From Sutcliffiella horikoshii (GTDB taxonomy: Bacteria; Bacillota; Bacilli; Bacillales; Bacillaceae_I), in the NCBI RefSeq assembly GCF_008180725.1, contig NZ_VTEV01000002.1, forward strand, positions 342,426 through 406,425: a stretch of 64,000 bases of DNA, given 5' to 3'. Position numbers and translations under genes: made by a program. Shown in pieces: positions 51,277 to 60,778 of the stretch. Positions within the stretch are counted from its first letter, which is position 1. Every line of letters starts with the position of its first letter. The notes below the pieces were generated by a model, which was given only the letters and a program-made list of their open reading frames with translations, had not been told where the DNA came from and searched no databases.

Positions 51277-54200
51277 ATGAAAAGACAACACAAAAGAAGT
51301 ATTAGTATTGTCACATTGGTGTTCTTGATTACAAGTTTATTTGCACCAGCGGCTAATACGAAAGTACATGCAGAAACTGTTGTTGCCACGGATCTCATTA
51401 TTTCAGAATATATTGAAGGGGGATCTTTTAATAAGGCAATTGAACTATTTAATGGAACAGGGGCAGAAATTGACCTTAGCGGCTATACCCTGGAACATTA
51501 CAATAATAGTGGGAGTGCCACGACAGGAGCAACCACAACCGATAAGGTATTAACATTAGAAGGAAAGCTTGCAAATGGCGATACATACGTTATTTCTCGC
51601 GAAGATGCACATGCTGATATTGTAGCTGTCGCAGACAAAATTGACACGAGCAAGCAAGTCATCAACTTCAACGGAAACGACCAAATTGTCCTGAAAAAAG
51701 ATGGACAAGTAGTGGATTCCATTGGCCAAGTCGGCTCCGTTGATAATGTACTTGCAGATGTTTCTCTTGTTAGAAACAGCGATGTTTCAACAGGCGACAT
51801 CGTCATTAACGACGCTTTTGATAGAAACACAGAATGGAATAACTTAGGGAAAGATATTTTCACTGACATAGGAAAACATACTTTCGGAACTTCCGACCCT
51901 GGTGAACCTACTGACCCAGAACCAGTTGATCCGACAATCACTGTTGCAGAAGCGCGCGAACTGGGTGAAAACAACACGGTCACAATCGAAGGTATTGCCA
52001 CAACGAATACTGGACTTTGGGGCGGCGATTCATTCTATATGCAAGACGCTACTGCGGGAATGTTTGTTTATGGTAGTCCGAAAAGTGTAAAGCCCGGTGA
52101 AAAAGTTAAAATAACAGGTGAGCTAGTAACGTATAACAATGAATTGGAAATTAAGCCTACTAATCTAGAAATTATTTCATCTGGAAACGAACTTCCTGCC
52201 GCACAAGTTGTGACAGAAGTGGATGAGAGCACACAAGGTGAATTTTTAAAGCTTGAAAACGTTACGATTACGGATATGACGAAGGATTCTTATGGAACAG
52301 CAACGTTCAAAGCTGTATTCGAAAATGGAGAAAGCGTAACAGTCATTCACGATAACCGCACAGGCTCTAATTACGATGAACTTATCAAGTACTACAAAGA
52401 AGGCGATAAAGTACATCTAACGGGTGTTGGATCTATTAACAGTGCTGGCTATCACTTGAAAACTACTGGTCTAGATAGCTATGATTTAGTGAACAAACCT
52501 GCCGTGTATGTAACTCAACCAGAAGGTGTTGTAGAAGCAGGTACGAAAATTGAACTGAAATCCGGTACAGAAGGCGCTGAAATCTTCTACACAACGGATG
52601 GTTCAGAACCAACTACAGAAAGTACAAAATACACAGAGCCAATTGCTTTAGAAACTGGTGAAACAACTATTAAAGCAATCGCAGTTGTGGAAGGTACGGC
52701 GAGCGAAGTATACAGCTTTACGTACAAAATCCTTGATACAGAAGGCATCTTTATCCATGATATCCAAGGAAAAGGCCATGCTTCTGAATACAATGGTTCT
52801 TCGGTAACGGATATCACTGGTGTTGTCACACATGTTTTTGGTACAAGTAGCTTTGTCATGCAGGACGTTGAAAATGCAGACGAGGACAGTGCAACATCTG
52901 AAGCAATTGAAGTATACCTAAAAAACCATGGCGTTTTAGTTGGGGATACTGTTTCTGTTGATGGAAAAGTTACAGAATACGGTGGAGGCGCCAACCTCTC
53001 CAGAACACAGATTACTGGATTAACAGTAGAAAAGACAGGTACAGCAGACCTTCCTGCACCTCTAGTTGTTGGAGAAGATATCATCCCTCCAAACAAAATC
53101 ATTGATAACGACAAACTAGAATCTTTTGATCCTGAAGAAGACGGCATTGATTTCTGGGAATCTGTTGAATATATGCGTCTGTCTTTCCCTGATGCTCTTG
53201 TAGTTGGACCGCCATATAACGGCGATGTTCCAATCATTGTGGAAAGCACAACAAATAACGAACTAAACGTTATGGGTGGATTAAATATCGCAGCTGACGA
53301 TTATAACCCTGAAAAAATTATGCTAGATAACGTTGGAAATGACTACAAATCCGGCGATCAATTTGACGGTGATGTTATTGGTATTCTTTCTTATGCAAGT
53401 GCAGGCTACCAATTAGTAACAGACAAGAAGACTTTGCCGGAAGTTATCCCTTCAAGCATTGAGCCAGAAGTGACTCATATTGAACCTGCAGACGACAAAT
53501 TGACTGTCGCAAACTACAATATCGAGAACTTCTCAAACAATACAGCAAATACTTCAGATGAGAAAGTGGCAAGAATCGCAAACTCATTTGTGGAAAATAT
53601 GAAATCTCCTGACATTATTACGCTAGTAGAAGTGCAGGATAATGATGGCCAGACGGATTCTGGTAATGCAGATGCATCCGAGAGCTATGAGCGTTTGATT
53701 GATGCAATCAAAGCTGCTGGTGGTCCAACGTATGCATGGACAGATGTTGCACCTGAAAACAATACAAACGGTGGTGCACCAGGCGGAAATATCCGTGTTG
53801 GTTACCTATACAACCCTGAACGAGTGGAATTAGCTGATGCTACGGAAGGAAACGCAACTCAAGCAAATGCTTGGACAGAAGAAGGTAGCTTGACGCTTAA
53901 TCCAGGTGTCATTAATCCAGATGCATTCGCAGATACACGTAAACCAATCGCTGCTGAGTTCGAATTCCAAGGTGAGCGTGTCGTTGTAATCGGAGCTCAT
54001 CTGAATTCTAAAGGTGGAGACCAATCTCTATGGGGAGCAAACCAACCACCGAAATTAGGTTCAGAAGCAGAGCGACTTCAATTAGCACAAGAAATTAACA
54101 CTTTCATTGATGCTGGACTTGAGAAAAATCCTGCATTAAATGTTGTTGTTGCTGGAGACATGAATGATTTCGAATTCACACCGGCACTTGAAACACTTAA

Positions 54201-57200
54201 AGGCGGAGTTCTGACAAATATGGTAGATTTAGTTCCTGCTGAGGATCGTTTCTCTTATTTCTACCAAGGAAACAACCAAGTATTAGACCATATCTTAGTT
54301 TCTAATAATCTAGTATCCAATACAGCAGTGGATATGATCCATATCAATGCGAACTTTACAGAAGCACAAGGACAGGCATCCGACCATGATCCTATGTTGG
54401 TTCAACTTGATTTAGCAGGGCCAGACCTGACACTTTTCCATACAAATGACACACATTCCGCATTGGATTTAATGCCAAGAACTATTACAGCACTAAAAGA
54501 ACTTAGAGCTGTCAATCCAGATGCACTTCTTCTTCATGCAGGTGATGCATTCACTGGAACATTGTACTTCAATGAGTTCCAAGGTAAAGCGGACTTAGCC
54601 ATGATGAATTTGATGGACTTTGATGCGATGACGTTTGGTAACCATGAATTTGACCTAGGTTCTTCATCAGAAGGCCATCAAGCATTGGTTGACTTTGTTA
54701 AGGGAGCAAACTTCCCATTAATAAGTGCAAACGTTGATTTTTCAAAAGATGCAAAGTTTGATGGACTATTTAATGACTCCATTGAATCTGCATATGAAAA
54801 TGGCCAAATTTATGATGGCATCATTAAAGAAGTAAACGGTGAGAAAGTTGGTATCTTCGGGTTAACGACAGAAGAAACAGCTGATATCTCCAGCCCAGGA
54901 TCCATCGAGTTCCAGAACTATCTAGAAGAAGCTGAAAAAGCAGTAGAATATTTAGAATCTCAAGGTGTTAATCGTATTGTCGCACTAACTCATATCGGAT
55001 ATGACGACAATGCAGCAGTAGATAATGACCTGGTTCTTGCGGAAGAAGTGGAAGGCATTGACGTAATCGTCGGTGGACATAGCCACACAGCATTAAAAGA
55101 GCCGGTAGTGGTAGCTAATGATGAAACACCAACGTTAATCGTTCAAACGGGTAATGCAAACAACAACCTTGGTGTGTTGAATGTTAATTTTGACGAAAAT
55201 GGTGTTATCACTACACATGATGGGCGTATCATCCGAATCAACGATAGCATGGAAGAAGATCCAGAAGCAGCAGAAGTGCTTGCTCCATTTAAAAAACGTG
55301 TAGATGAAGTAGCGCAAACAGAAATTGGCGTGTCTACAACTAACACTTTAGAAAACCCGCGCACAGGCGGCGACAATACTAAGCCGAGTGTACGTAAAAA
55401 CGAAACAATCCTAGGTAACTTGATTACCGACGGAATGCTTGCAAAAGCGAAGGATTTCACGGGCAAGAATGTCATCATGGCATTACAAAATGGTGGCGGA
55501 ATTCGTGAAGCAATTAATGAAGGTCCGATCACGGTAGGGGAAATCATCACCGTTCTTCCTTTTGCCAACACACTGGCAACGATGGAATTGACTGGCGAGG
55601 AGCTTAAAGAAGCATTCGAAATCAGCTTAAGTCAATATCCAGGAGAAAATGGCGGTTTCTTACACGTAGCCGGAGGAAAAGTAGAGTTTGATTCTACGAA
55701 ACCTGCAGGCGAACGTATCGTGTCCGTCAAGTATCTAAATCAAGACGGTCAATATGTAAAAGTAAAAGATAGTGAAACTTACACAATCGCAACGAACGCA
55801 TTCACAGCAAAAGGCGGAGACGGCTATGACGTTTTTGCAAAAGCTTATGAAGAAGGTCGTGTAACAGATTTAGGTCTATCTGATTGGGAAAACTTCAGCA
55901 ATCATCTTGTGAGTATTGGCAGTGAAGGAATCCCAACAGAAACAGAAGGCAGAATCACAGACGTAAAAGGTCTATTTGACTTAACTGTTATGCATACGAA
56001 TGACACTCATTCAGCTTTGGAAAACATGCCAAAGACTGTAACAGCTGTAAAAGAAATCAGAGCAGAAAACCCAGATGCACTTCTACTTGATGCTGGAGAT
56101 GCATTCACTGGAACCTTATATTTCAATGAATTCCAAGGTGAAGCCGAACTTGCCTTAATGAACTTGATGGGCATTGACGCTATGACATTCGGTAACCATG
56201 AATTTGACCTAGGTTCTTCAGCAGATGGCCATCAAGCACTGGTTAACTTTGTTAAGGGAGCAAACTTCCCATTCGTAAGTGCTAACGTTGATTTCTCAAA
56301 AGATGCGAAGTTCGATGGACTATTCAATGACACAATTGAAGCAGCTTATGAGAATGGTGAAATCTATAACGGTATCATCAAAGAAGTGAACGGCGAGAAA
56401 ATCGGTATCTTCGGTTTAACAACAGAAGAAACAGCTGACATCTCAAGCCCAGGCTCCATCACTTTTGAAAATTATTTAGAAGAGGCAGAAAAAGCAGTTG
56501 CATCCTTAGAAGAACAAGGCGTTAACAAAATTATTGCATTAACTCATATCGGATATGACGACAATGCAGCAGTAGATAATGACCTGGTTCTTGCTGAACA
56601 AGTAGAAGGCATTGACGTTATCGTAGGTGGACATAGTCATACAGCATTGTCCAAACCTGTAGTGGTAGCGGAAGACGAAACACCAACTGTCATTGTACAA
56701 ACTGGAAACTCCAATAGCAATCTAGGTTTGTTAGACGTAAGATTCGATGAAAATGGTGTAGTAATCGAAAATGACGGATACTTAATTAAAGTTAGCGACA
56801 AAGAAGCTGACCCTGAAGCAGTAGAAGTATTGGCACCATTCAAAGCACATGTTGATGAAGTGGCTAATCAAGAAATTGGCGTAACAACACCAATCGAATT
56901 AGAAAATCCACGTACAGATGGCGACAATACGAAGCCAAGCGTACGTAAAAACGAAACAATCCTAGGTAACCTGATTACGGACGGAATGCTTGCAAAAGCA
57001 AAAGATTTCACTGGTAAAAATGTCATCATGGCATTGCAAAACGGTGGCGGTATCCGTGCAGCAATTGACAAAGGTCCGATTACTGTCGGTGAAGTCATCA
57101 CTGTTCTTCCATTTGCTAATACTTTGGCAACAATGGACCTTACTGGTGCTGAGCTGAAAGAAGCATTCGAAAGAAGTTTCAGCCAATATCCAGGAGAAAA

Positions 57201-57804
57201 TGGCGGTTTCTTGCATGTAGCCGGAGGGGTAATAGAGTTTGATTCTACGAAACCTGCAGGGGAGCGTGTAGTATCCATTCAATATCTGGATGAGAATAGT
57301 CATCTGGTTGAAATTAAAGACGAAGAAACATACACAATTACTACGAACGCATTCACAGCAAAAGGTGGAGACGGCTATGACGTCTTTGCAAATGCTTATG
57401 CAGAAGGCCGTGTAACAGATCTAGGTCTATCCGATTGGGAAAACTTCCGCGACCACTTAGTGAGTGTTGGAAGCGACGGAATCCCAACTGAAATTGAAGG
57501 TAGAATTGTAGATGTAAGTGTAGATCCAGGGGAAGAACCGGGTGAACCAGGAGAGCCAGGAGAACCAGGTGAGCCAGGAGGAAATCCAGGTAACAAACCG
57601 GGTGAGAACCCAGGGAATAAGCCGGGAGAGAATCCAGGGCATAAGCCAGGAGAGAAACCAGGCAACAAGCCGGTTGACAAACCAGGAAAAGGTAATAAAC
57701 TTCCGAAAACAGCAACAAATACGTTTAATGTTTTACTGACAGGACTAGTTTTCGTTCTGGCTGGTGGAGGATTATTCTTCTGGAATAGAAGAAGAGCTGC
57801 TTAA
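51277..57804 (+). CDS. Sortase-anchored nuclease with two 5'-nucleotidase modules
   Basis: A 2175-residue wall-bound enzyme, YhcR/YfkN-like. Order: signal peptide (about 1-32, ending VHA); lamin-tail domain (about 36-190); OB-fold (about 225-335, GENNTVTIEGIATTNTG); chitobiase-type C-terminal domain (about 408-485); second OB-like part; endonuclease/exonuclease/phosphatase domain (about 743-1045, ANYNIENF, GDMNDFEF, SDHDPML); two 5'-nucleotidase modules (from about 1050 and 1568, each with HTNDTH, GNHEFD, GHSH, NGGGIR); a GEPGEP and NKPGEN-type repeat linker; LPKTA near 2142 and a membrane tail. It degrades extracellular nucleic acid and nucleotides to nucleosides and phosphate. GGGAGG precedes ATG. 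The two modules are very similar, so the duplication is recent or kept alike. Confidence 0.92.
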   Translation: MKRQHKRSISIVTLVFLITSLFAPAANTKVHAETVVATDLIISEYIEGGSFNKAIELFNGTGAEIDLSGYTLEHYNNSGSATTGATTTDKVLTLEGKLANGDTYVISREDAHADIVAVADKIDTSKQVINFNGNDQIVLKKDGQVVDSIGQVGSVDNVLADVSLVRNSDVSTGDIVINDAFDRNTEWNNLGKDIFTDIGKHTFGTSDPGEPTDPEPVDPTITVAEARELGENNTVTIEGIATTNTGLWGGDSFYMQDATAGMFVYGSPKSVKPGEKVKITGELVTYNNELEIKPTNLEIISSGNELPAAQVVTEVDESTQGEFLKLENVTITDMTKDSYGTATFKAVFENGESVTVIHDNRTGSNYDELIKYYKEGDKVHLTGVGSINSAGYHLKTTGLDSYDLVNKPAVYVTQPEGVVEAGTKIELKSGTEGAEIFYTTDGSEPTTESTKYTEPIALETGETTIKAIAVVEGTASEVYSFTYKILDTEGIFIHDIQGKGHASEYNGSSVTDITGVVTHVFGTSSFVMQDVENADEDSATSEAIEVYLKNHGVLVGDTVSVDGKVTEYGGGANLSRTQITGLTVEKTGTADLPAPLVVGEDIIPPNKIIDNDKLESFDPEEDGIDFWESVEYMRLSFPDALVVGPPYNGDVPIIVESTTNNELNVMGGLNIAADDYNPEKIMLDNVGNDYKSGDQFDGDVIGILSYASAGYQLVTDKKTLPEVIPSSIEPEVTHIEPADDKLTVANYNIENFSNNTANTSDEKVARIANSFVENMKSPDIITLVEVQDNDGQTDSGNADASESYERLIDAIKAAGGPTYAWTDVAPENNTNGGAPGGNIRVGYLYNPERVELADATEGNATQANAWTEEGSLTLNPGVINPDAFADTRKPIAAEFEFQGERVVVIGAHLNSKGGDQSLWGANQPPKLGSEAERLQLAQEINTFIDAGLEKNPALNVVVAGDMNDFEFTPALETLKGGVLTNMVDLVPAEDRFSYFYQGNNQVLDHILVSNNLVSNTAVDMIHINANFTEAQGQASDHDPMLVQLDLAGPDLTLFHTNDTHSALDLMPRTITALKELRAVNPDALLLHAGDAFTGTLYFNEFQGKADLAMMNLMDFDAMTFGNHEFDLGSSSEGHQALVDFVKGANFPLISANVDFSKDAKFDGLFNDSIESAYENGQIYDGIIKEVNGEKVGIFGLTTEETADISSPGSIEFQNYLEEAEKAVEYLESQGVNRIVALTHIGYDDNAAVDNDLVLAEEVEGIDVIVGGHSHTALKEPVVVANDETPTLIVQTGNANNNLGVLNVNFDENGVITTHDGRIIRINDSMEEDPEAAEVLAPFKKRVDEVAQTEIGVSTTNTLENPRTGGDNTKPSVRKNETILGNLITDGMLAKAKDFTGKNVIMALQNGGGIREAINEGPITVGEIITVLPFANTLATMELTGEELKEAFEISLSQYPGENGGFLHVAGGKVEFDSTKPAGERIVSVKYLNQDGQYVKVKDSETYTIATNAFTAKGGDGYDVFAKAYEEGRVTDLGLSDWENFSNHLVSIGSEGIPTETEGRITDVKGLFDLTVMHTNDTHSALENMPKTVTAVKEIRAENPDALLLDAGDAFTGTLYFNEFQGEAELALMNLMGIDAMTFGNHEFDLGSSADGHQALVNFVKGANFPFVSANVDFSKDAKFDGLFNDTIEAAYENGEIYNGIIKEVNGEKIGIFGLTTEETADISSPGSITFENYLEEAEKAVASLEEQGVNKIIALTHIGYDDNAAVDNDLVLAEQVEGIDVIVGGHSHTALSKPVVVAEDETPTVIVQTGNSNSNLGLLDVRFDENGVVIENDGYLIKVSDKEADPEAVEVLAPFKAHVDEVANQEIGVTTPIELENPRTDGDNTKPSVRKNETILGNLITDGMLAKAKDFTGKNVIMALQNGGGIRAAIDKGPITVGEVITVLPFANTLATMDLTGAELKEAFERSFSQYPGENGGFLHVAGGVIEFDSTKPAGERVVSIQYLDENSHLVEIKDEETYTITTNAFTAKGGDGYDVFANAYAEGRVTDLGLSDWENFRDHLVSVGSDGIPTEIEGRIVDVSVDPGEEPGEPGEPGEPGEPGGNPGNKPGENPGNKPGENPGHKPGEKPGNKPVDKPGKGNKLPKTATNTFNVLLTGLVFVLAGGGLFFWNRRRAA

Positions 57805-57860
57805 AGCGGGCAGAGGGGACAGGCGCGACGACCCTTCTAAGCTTTAAAGCGACATAAAGT

Positions 57861-57899
57861 ATGGTGTGAGGATCTAAGGATCTTCACACCATATTTTTT
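57861..57899 (+). terminator. Terminator after the nuclease gene
   Basis: ATGGTGTGAGGATC pairs with GATCTTCACACCAT, then ATTTTTT. The right arm and the following bases recur at 60942-60980 without the left arm. Confidence 0.85.
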
Positions 57900-58016
57900 G
57901 GTTGGAAATGGTGAATCTACTAACGGGGGGCTTTTGTGTGAAGCTAATGGTCGCGACTGCTAGAAAAGTAGTGATATTTTAATAAAAAATGCTTATTTTT
58001 TGCTGCTTAAATTAGG
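57876..58016 (+). repeat. Leader region of array 2
   Basis: AAGGATCTTCACACCATA and GGTTGGAAATGGTGAA closely match 60942-60980 before array 3. After that come an AGAAAAGTAGTGATATTTTA-like block and an A/T-rich stretch leading into the array. Confidence 0.5.
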
Positions 58017-58226
58017 TTCGGTCAATTATTCTCTTGCTTCGGACAAATATAGTTGAATTTGAGTAAGGGTTCGGACAAATCCCAGCGACGTTCGGTCAAC
58101 TTTCAACCACCTTCGGCCACTTCAATATTTGATTCGGTCAATTTCCGCAAAACTTCGGTCAACTTTCCCAAAACTTCGGTCAACTTTCTAAAATCTTCGG
58201 TCAAAATCCCGAAATCTTTGGACATT
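58017..58226 (+). repeat. 21-bp-phased TTCGGTCAA array, copy 2
   Basis: Ten motifs start at 58017, 58038, 58070, 58091, 58112, 58133, 58154, 58175, 58196 and 58217: all steps are 21 bp except one of 32 bp after the second motif. Same strand and order as the other copies. A degenerate GGGGCAGGCACACC hairpin remnant follows (about 58246-58277). Confidence 0.88.
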
Positions 58227-58340
58227 TACCAAACGCGGGTAGATGTGAGTATCGGGGGGGCAGGCACACCGCCCGGCTTTTGCTTTAATGTGAAAAAGTA
58301 AGGTTTATGAAGCATCATATTCTTCTTAAATAACTTTTTT

Positions 58341-58450
58341 CAAACAAACGTTTGATTAATTTCGTTTTTGAAGTTGGTGAATGTGGATTTAAAATACATC
58401 GAGTAATATCGACTATTTTCGCATAGTATGTTGGGATAGTTTATAGAAGG
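58341..58450 (+). repeat. Dispersed intergenic repeat, copy A
   Basis: AAACAAACGTTTGATTAATT, then ATCGAGTAATATCGACTATT and GGGATAGTTT. The same blocks in the same order lie at 60779-60887. CAAACGTTTG is a perfect palindrome. Confidence 0.7.
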
Positions 58451-58465
58451 TGTTGAATTGCCTAA

Positions 58466-58503
58466 ATAAAAAAGGGTTGCAGAACTTCGTGTCCCTGCAA
58501 CCC
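58466..58503 (-). terminator. Terminator of the TerC gene
   Basis: GGGTTGCAG pairs with CTGCAACCC and, on the minus strand, is followed by a run of Ts. Confidence 0.85.
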
Positions 58504-58509
58504 AACCGA

Positions 58510-59280
58510 TCAAGTTTCCAACTGTTGTACCTTTGGTTCCTCTTTCGAAAGAATCCACCCCAGTACCCCAATCAACACAAGTACAGCCCAGAACGTAATT
58601 TTCCAAGGAGCCCCTTTAGCAAATCCTTCTGACAGAATCGCCAGTTCCGGATGGGACAGTGCGTATACTCCAAGTTTCACCCCGACCCAACCTACCACAA
58701 AGAATGCAGCGGTCTCAAGCCCAGGGCGCTTTTCCAGCAAGGTAACAAAGTAGCCGGCTGCAAATCTCATGATGACTAATCCGATGATTCCCCCCGCAAG
58801 GATGACGGCGAAATGTCCACCGTCCAAACCACCGATTGTCGGAAGATTTGTTGTCGGAAGCATAACCGCAAGTGCAACTGCAGCAAGGATGGCATCAACA
58901 GCAAAGGCAATATCAGCAAGTTCTACTTTAATCACGGTCATCCAGAAGCCGGAGCCTTTCTTTTCCTCCGCATGCTTGATGAGCTTAGGCTTTAAGACAT
59001 ACTTTTTCAGTAAATGATATACGGCAATCCCCAACAGATATAATGCCCCTACAGCCTGCACCTGCCAAATGTGTACAAGGTAGGAGATGAGAAATAAGGA
59101 TCCAAATCGGAACACAAATGCCCCTGCTAATCCGTAAAATAAAGCTTTCTTCCGTTGATTTTCAGGTAAATGCCTTACCATTGTCGCAATGACAAGCGCA
59201 TTATCCGCCGCAAGAATTCCTTCCAGACCAATCAGAATGAGCAACACCCAACCGTATTCAAGTAACAATCCAATATCCAA
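58510..59280 (-). CDS. TerC-family membrane protein, probable Mn2+ exporter
   Basis: A 256-residue TerC protein with about seven transmembrane segments. The two acidic motifs of the family are visible: EGILAADNALVIATM near the N-terminus and ELADIAFAVDAILAAVAL in the middle. TTG 59280 follows GGAGG. TerC proteins of Bacillus move manganese outward, partly to metallate secreted enzymes. The upstream yybP-ykoY riboswitch supports a manganese role. The leader between riboswitch and gene is unusually long (about 290 bases). Confidence 0.88.
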   Translation of the reverse strand: MDIGLLLEYGWVLLILIGLEGILAADNALVIATMVRHLPENQRKKALFYGLAGAFVFRFGSLFLISYLVHIWQVQAVGALYLLGIAVYHLLKKYVLKPKLIKHAEEKKGSGFWMTVIKVELADIAFAVDAILAAVALAVMLPTTNLPTIGGLDGGHFAVILAGGIIGLVIMRFAAGYFVTLLEKRPGLETAAFFVVGWVGVKLGVYALSHPELAILSEGFAKGAPWKITFWAVLVLIGVLGWILSKEEPKVQQLET

Positions 59281-59571
59281 TTATTATCTTCCTCCGTTCT
59301 ATTATTTTTGTCCATCATGTAAAACAAGGTTCATTTAAATGGAAGGTGTGGATGGTAACGCCAATGATCTTGGCGGGTTGTGAAGGTCCAAGGTTAATAT
59401 CGAAACGGCATACAGTTTCAAGGTAACAATAAAGGTTAACCAGATTAATAGATTTTTTTCAGATAGGTGGTTCAATTAAGTTCGTTTTTCTCCTTTTTAA
59501 ATGAGTTTTAGATGTTGGTTGACTTTGCTATCAACGTGCTGTTTAGATCGCCAATCCCTCCCTGAAAAATA

Positions 59572-59607
59572 CAAAAAAACCTTTACCAACTGAATGGTAA
59601 AGGTTTG
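59572..59607 (-). terminator. Riboswitch-controlled terminator
   Basis: On the minus strand AACCTTTACC pairs with GGTAAAGGTT, followed by seven Ts. It lies just downstream of the aptamer and can compete with the GGTAAAGG segment there. Confidence 0.85.
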
Positions 59608-59637
59608 GAAATACACAAATATATCCCTTTACCATAA

Positions 59638-59735
59638 TGGCAAAGGTCTCGCAAACAACGTCAACGTTGCCAGTTAAGCCGGTGATATTGCTATCACGTA
59701 TTGTCGACATAACTGTCAGCTACTCCCCTTTGGAG
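59638..59735 (-). ncRNA. yybP-ykoY manganese riboswitch
   Basis: Minus-strand aptamer with the conserved AAAGGGGAGTAGC at its 5' side, GCAACGTTGACGTTG in the middle and GAGACCTTTGCC at the 3' side, the signature of the yybP-ykoY Mn2+ riboswitch. Mn2+ binding should favour the antiterminated state and turn on the TerC gene. Confidence 0.88.
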
Positions 59736-59786
59736 TATATGAGCTCAAAGCTTGAGCGTAGCACTAACTCATGTGCTATTAAGAGT

Positions 59787-59815
59787 ATCATATAATGTTC
59801 TGAATAATTTTGCAA
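59787..59815 (-). promoter_or_regulatory. Promoter of the riboswitch/TerC transcript
   Basis: Minus strand TTGCAA, exactly 17 bp, TATGAT. About 50 bp before the aptamer. Confidence 0.7.
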
Positions 59816-59838
59816 GAGAAATTTTTTGTGGGGTGAGT

Positions 59839-59874
59839 GGACAGGCATGGTGACCCGCGTCGTCGTGCCTGTCC
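59839..59874. repeat. GGACAGGCA hairpin
   Basis: GGACAGGCA and TGCCTGTCC are perfect arms around a G+C-rich loop, just after the rhodopsin gene on the minus strand, where it may act in termination. Same family as the hairpins following the 21-bp arrays. Confidence 0.7.
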
Positions 59875-59885
59875 CCTATAATCAG

Positions 59886-60617
59886 CTATTGAATCGGCTG
59901 GGGTACTTTTGACGAATTCTTTCCTAACTTCTGCAAACCAAGTAAGTCAATGAGGCTAAAGCCAGCTTTGGAGAAAATGGGCAGAAACACAAAAAGTATG
60001 GTATCCGTTACTTGGCCAAAAAGATGAACACCAGAAGGGCCGAGAATCCAGAATGTAGGGTAACCGAACCAAAGTATGGTTAGGTATCCAGCCACAATGA
60101 GATAGAAGCGATGTAGCTTACTACTTTGTGCCATGGCCTTTCGTCTAAGGGGCCACCAGATGATATACATGATAAACATCAGGCCAACCCACCCTAACCC
60201 ATACCAAAAGTACCTTACAGGAGTGGGAGATAAGTCTGCAATCAGCCCTGTCAAAATCATAAACACATCAGCAGCGATCAATCCTCCAATAAGCACTTTA
60301 TCTTTTGGCATATAATGCATTGCGGTAAAAGCTAGCGCCACAAGTAAAAGCGGTGTCGTCACTAACCAGTCCAGGTAGCGTGCATAATAGGTTACCTTGT
60401 CTCCTATGGTGACATGGCCTTGCCCCAAAGCCATTGCCGAATAAGCAGTTCCAGACCAAGCGACAATAATGAAAGCAATTAGATATTCTGCCCTTGGCAA
60501 CTTTTTTCGTTTAAACCCCATTACTGCAAAAATTACAGCAGCTAAAAACATGACAGCAACATAAAACCATAATAGATTAACCTCAAGGGGATACATCTCC
60601 GTGTACAAATGATTCAA
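59886..60617 (-). CDS. Microbial rhodopsin of the xenorhodopsin/ASR type
   Basis: A 243-residue seven-helix retinal protein. Helix C has RYLDWLVTTPLLLVA: Arg80, Asp83 (bacteriorhodopsin Asp85), Thr87 (Thr89) and Ala94 (Asp96). Helix G has FLPIFSKAGF: retinal lysine Lys217 and Pro213 where outward pumps have Asp212. Proline at that site with an Asp-Thr-Ala set is typical of xenorhodopsins and Anabaena-type rhodopsins, several of which pump protons inward. Start is TTG 60617 with a weak ribosome site; the next ATG (60596) abuts GGAG. No retinal-forming gene is in the window. Confidence 0.9.
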   Translation of the reverse strand: MNHLYTEMYPLEVNLLWFYVAVMFLAAVIFAVMGFKRKKLPRAEYLIAFIIVAWSGTAYSAMALGQGHVTIGDKVTYYARYLDWLVTTPLLLVALAFTAMHYMPKDKVLIGGLIAADVFMILTGLIADLSPTPVRYFWYGLGWVGLMFIMYIIWWPLRRKAMAQSSKLHRFYLIVAGYLTILWFGYPTFWILGPSGVHLFGQVTDTILFVFLPIFSKAGFSLIDLLGLQKLGKNSSKVPQPIQ

Positions 60618-60778
60618 CTCGCTTTTTCAGTATTTTATATGTGGTTATTCTTTCCTGGAATGTGGAGTTTATTCTTTTGGGGTGGTGGTGTGAGGGGATG
60701 GGGTACGTTGACATGTTTTCACTTTAGAGAAGAAATACGGTATTAGGTACAGAAAGTTATTCAAGAATAATTGTTTTT

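Noticed and set aside
52587-53249. Long minus-strand ORF inside the nuclease gene
   Set aside because: Serine/threonine-rich antisense shadow, no ribosome site, and the plus-strand domains are continuous.
57353-57718. Proline/glycine-rich minus-strand ORFs opposite the nuclease linker
   Set aside because: Antisense shadow of the repetitive PGEP/PGNK coding region.
59886-60617. Outward proton pump (bacteriorhodopsin/proteorhodopsin type)
   Set aside because: The proton donor site is Ala94 and the Asp212 equivalent is Pro213, which fits xenorhodopsin/ASR better.
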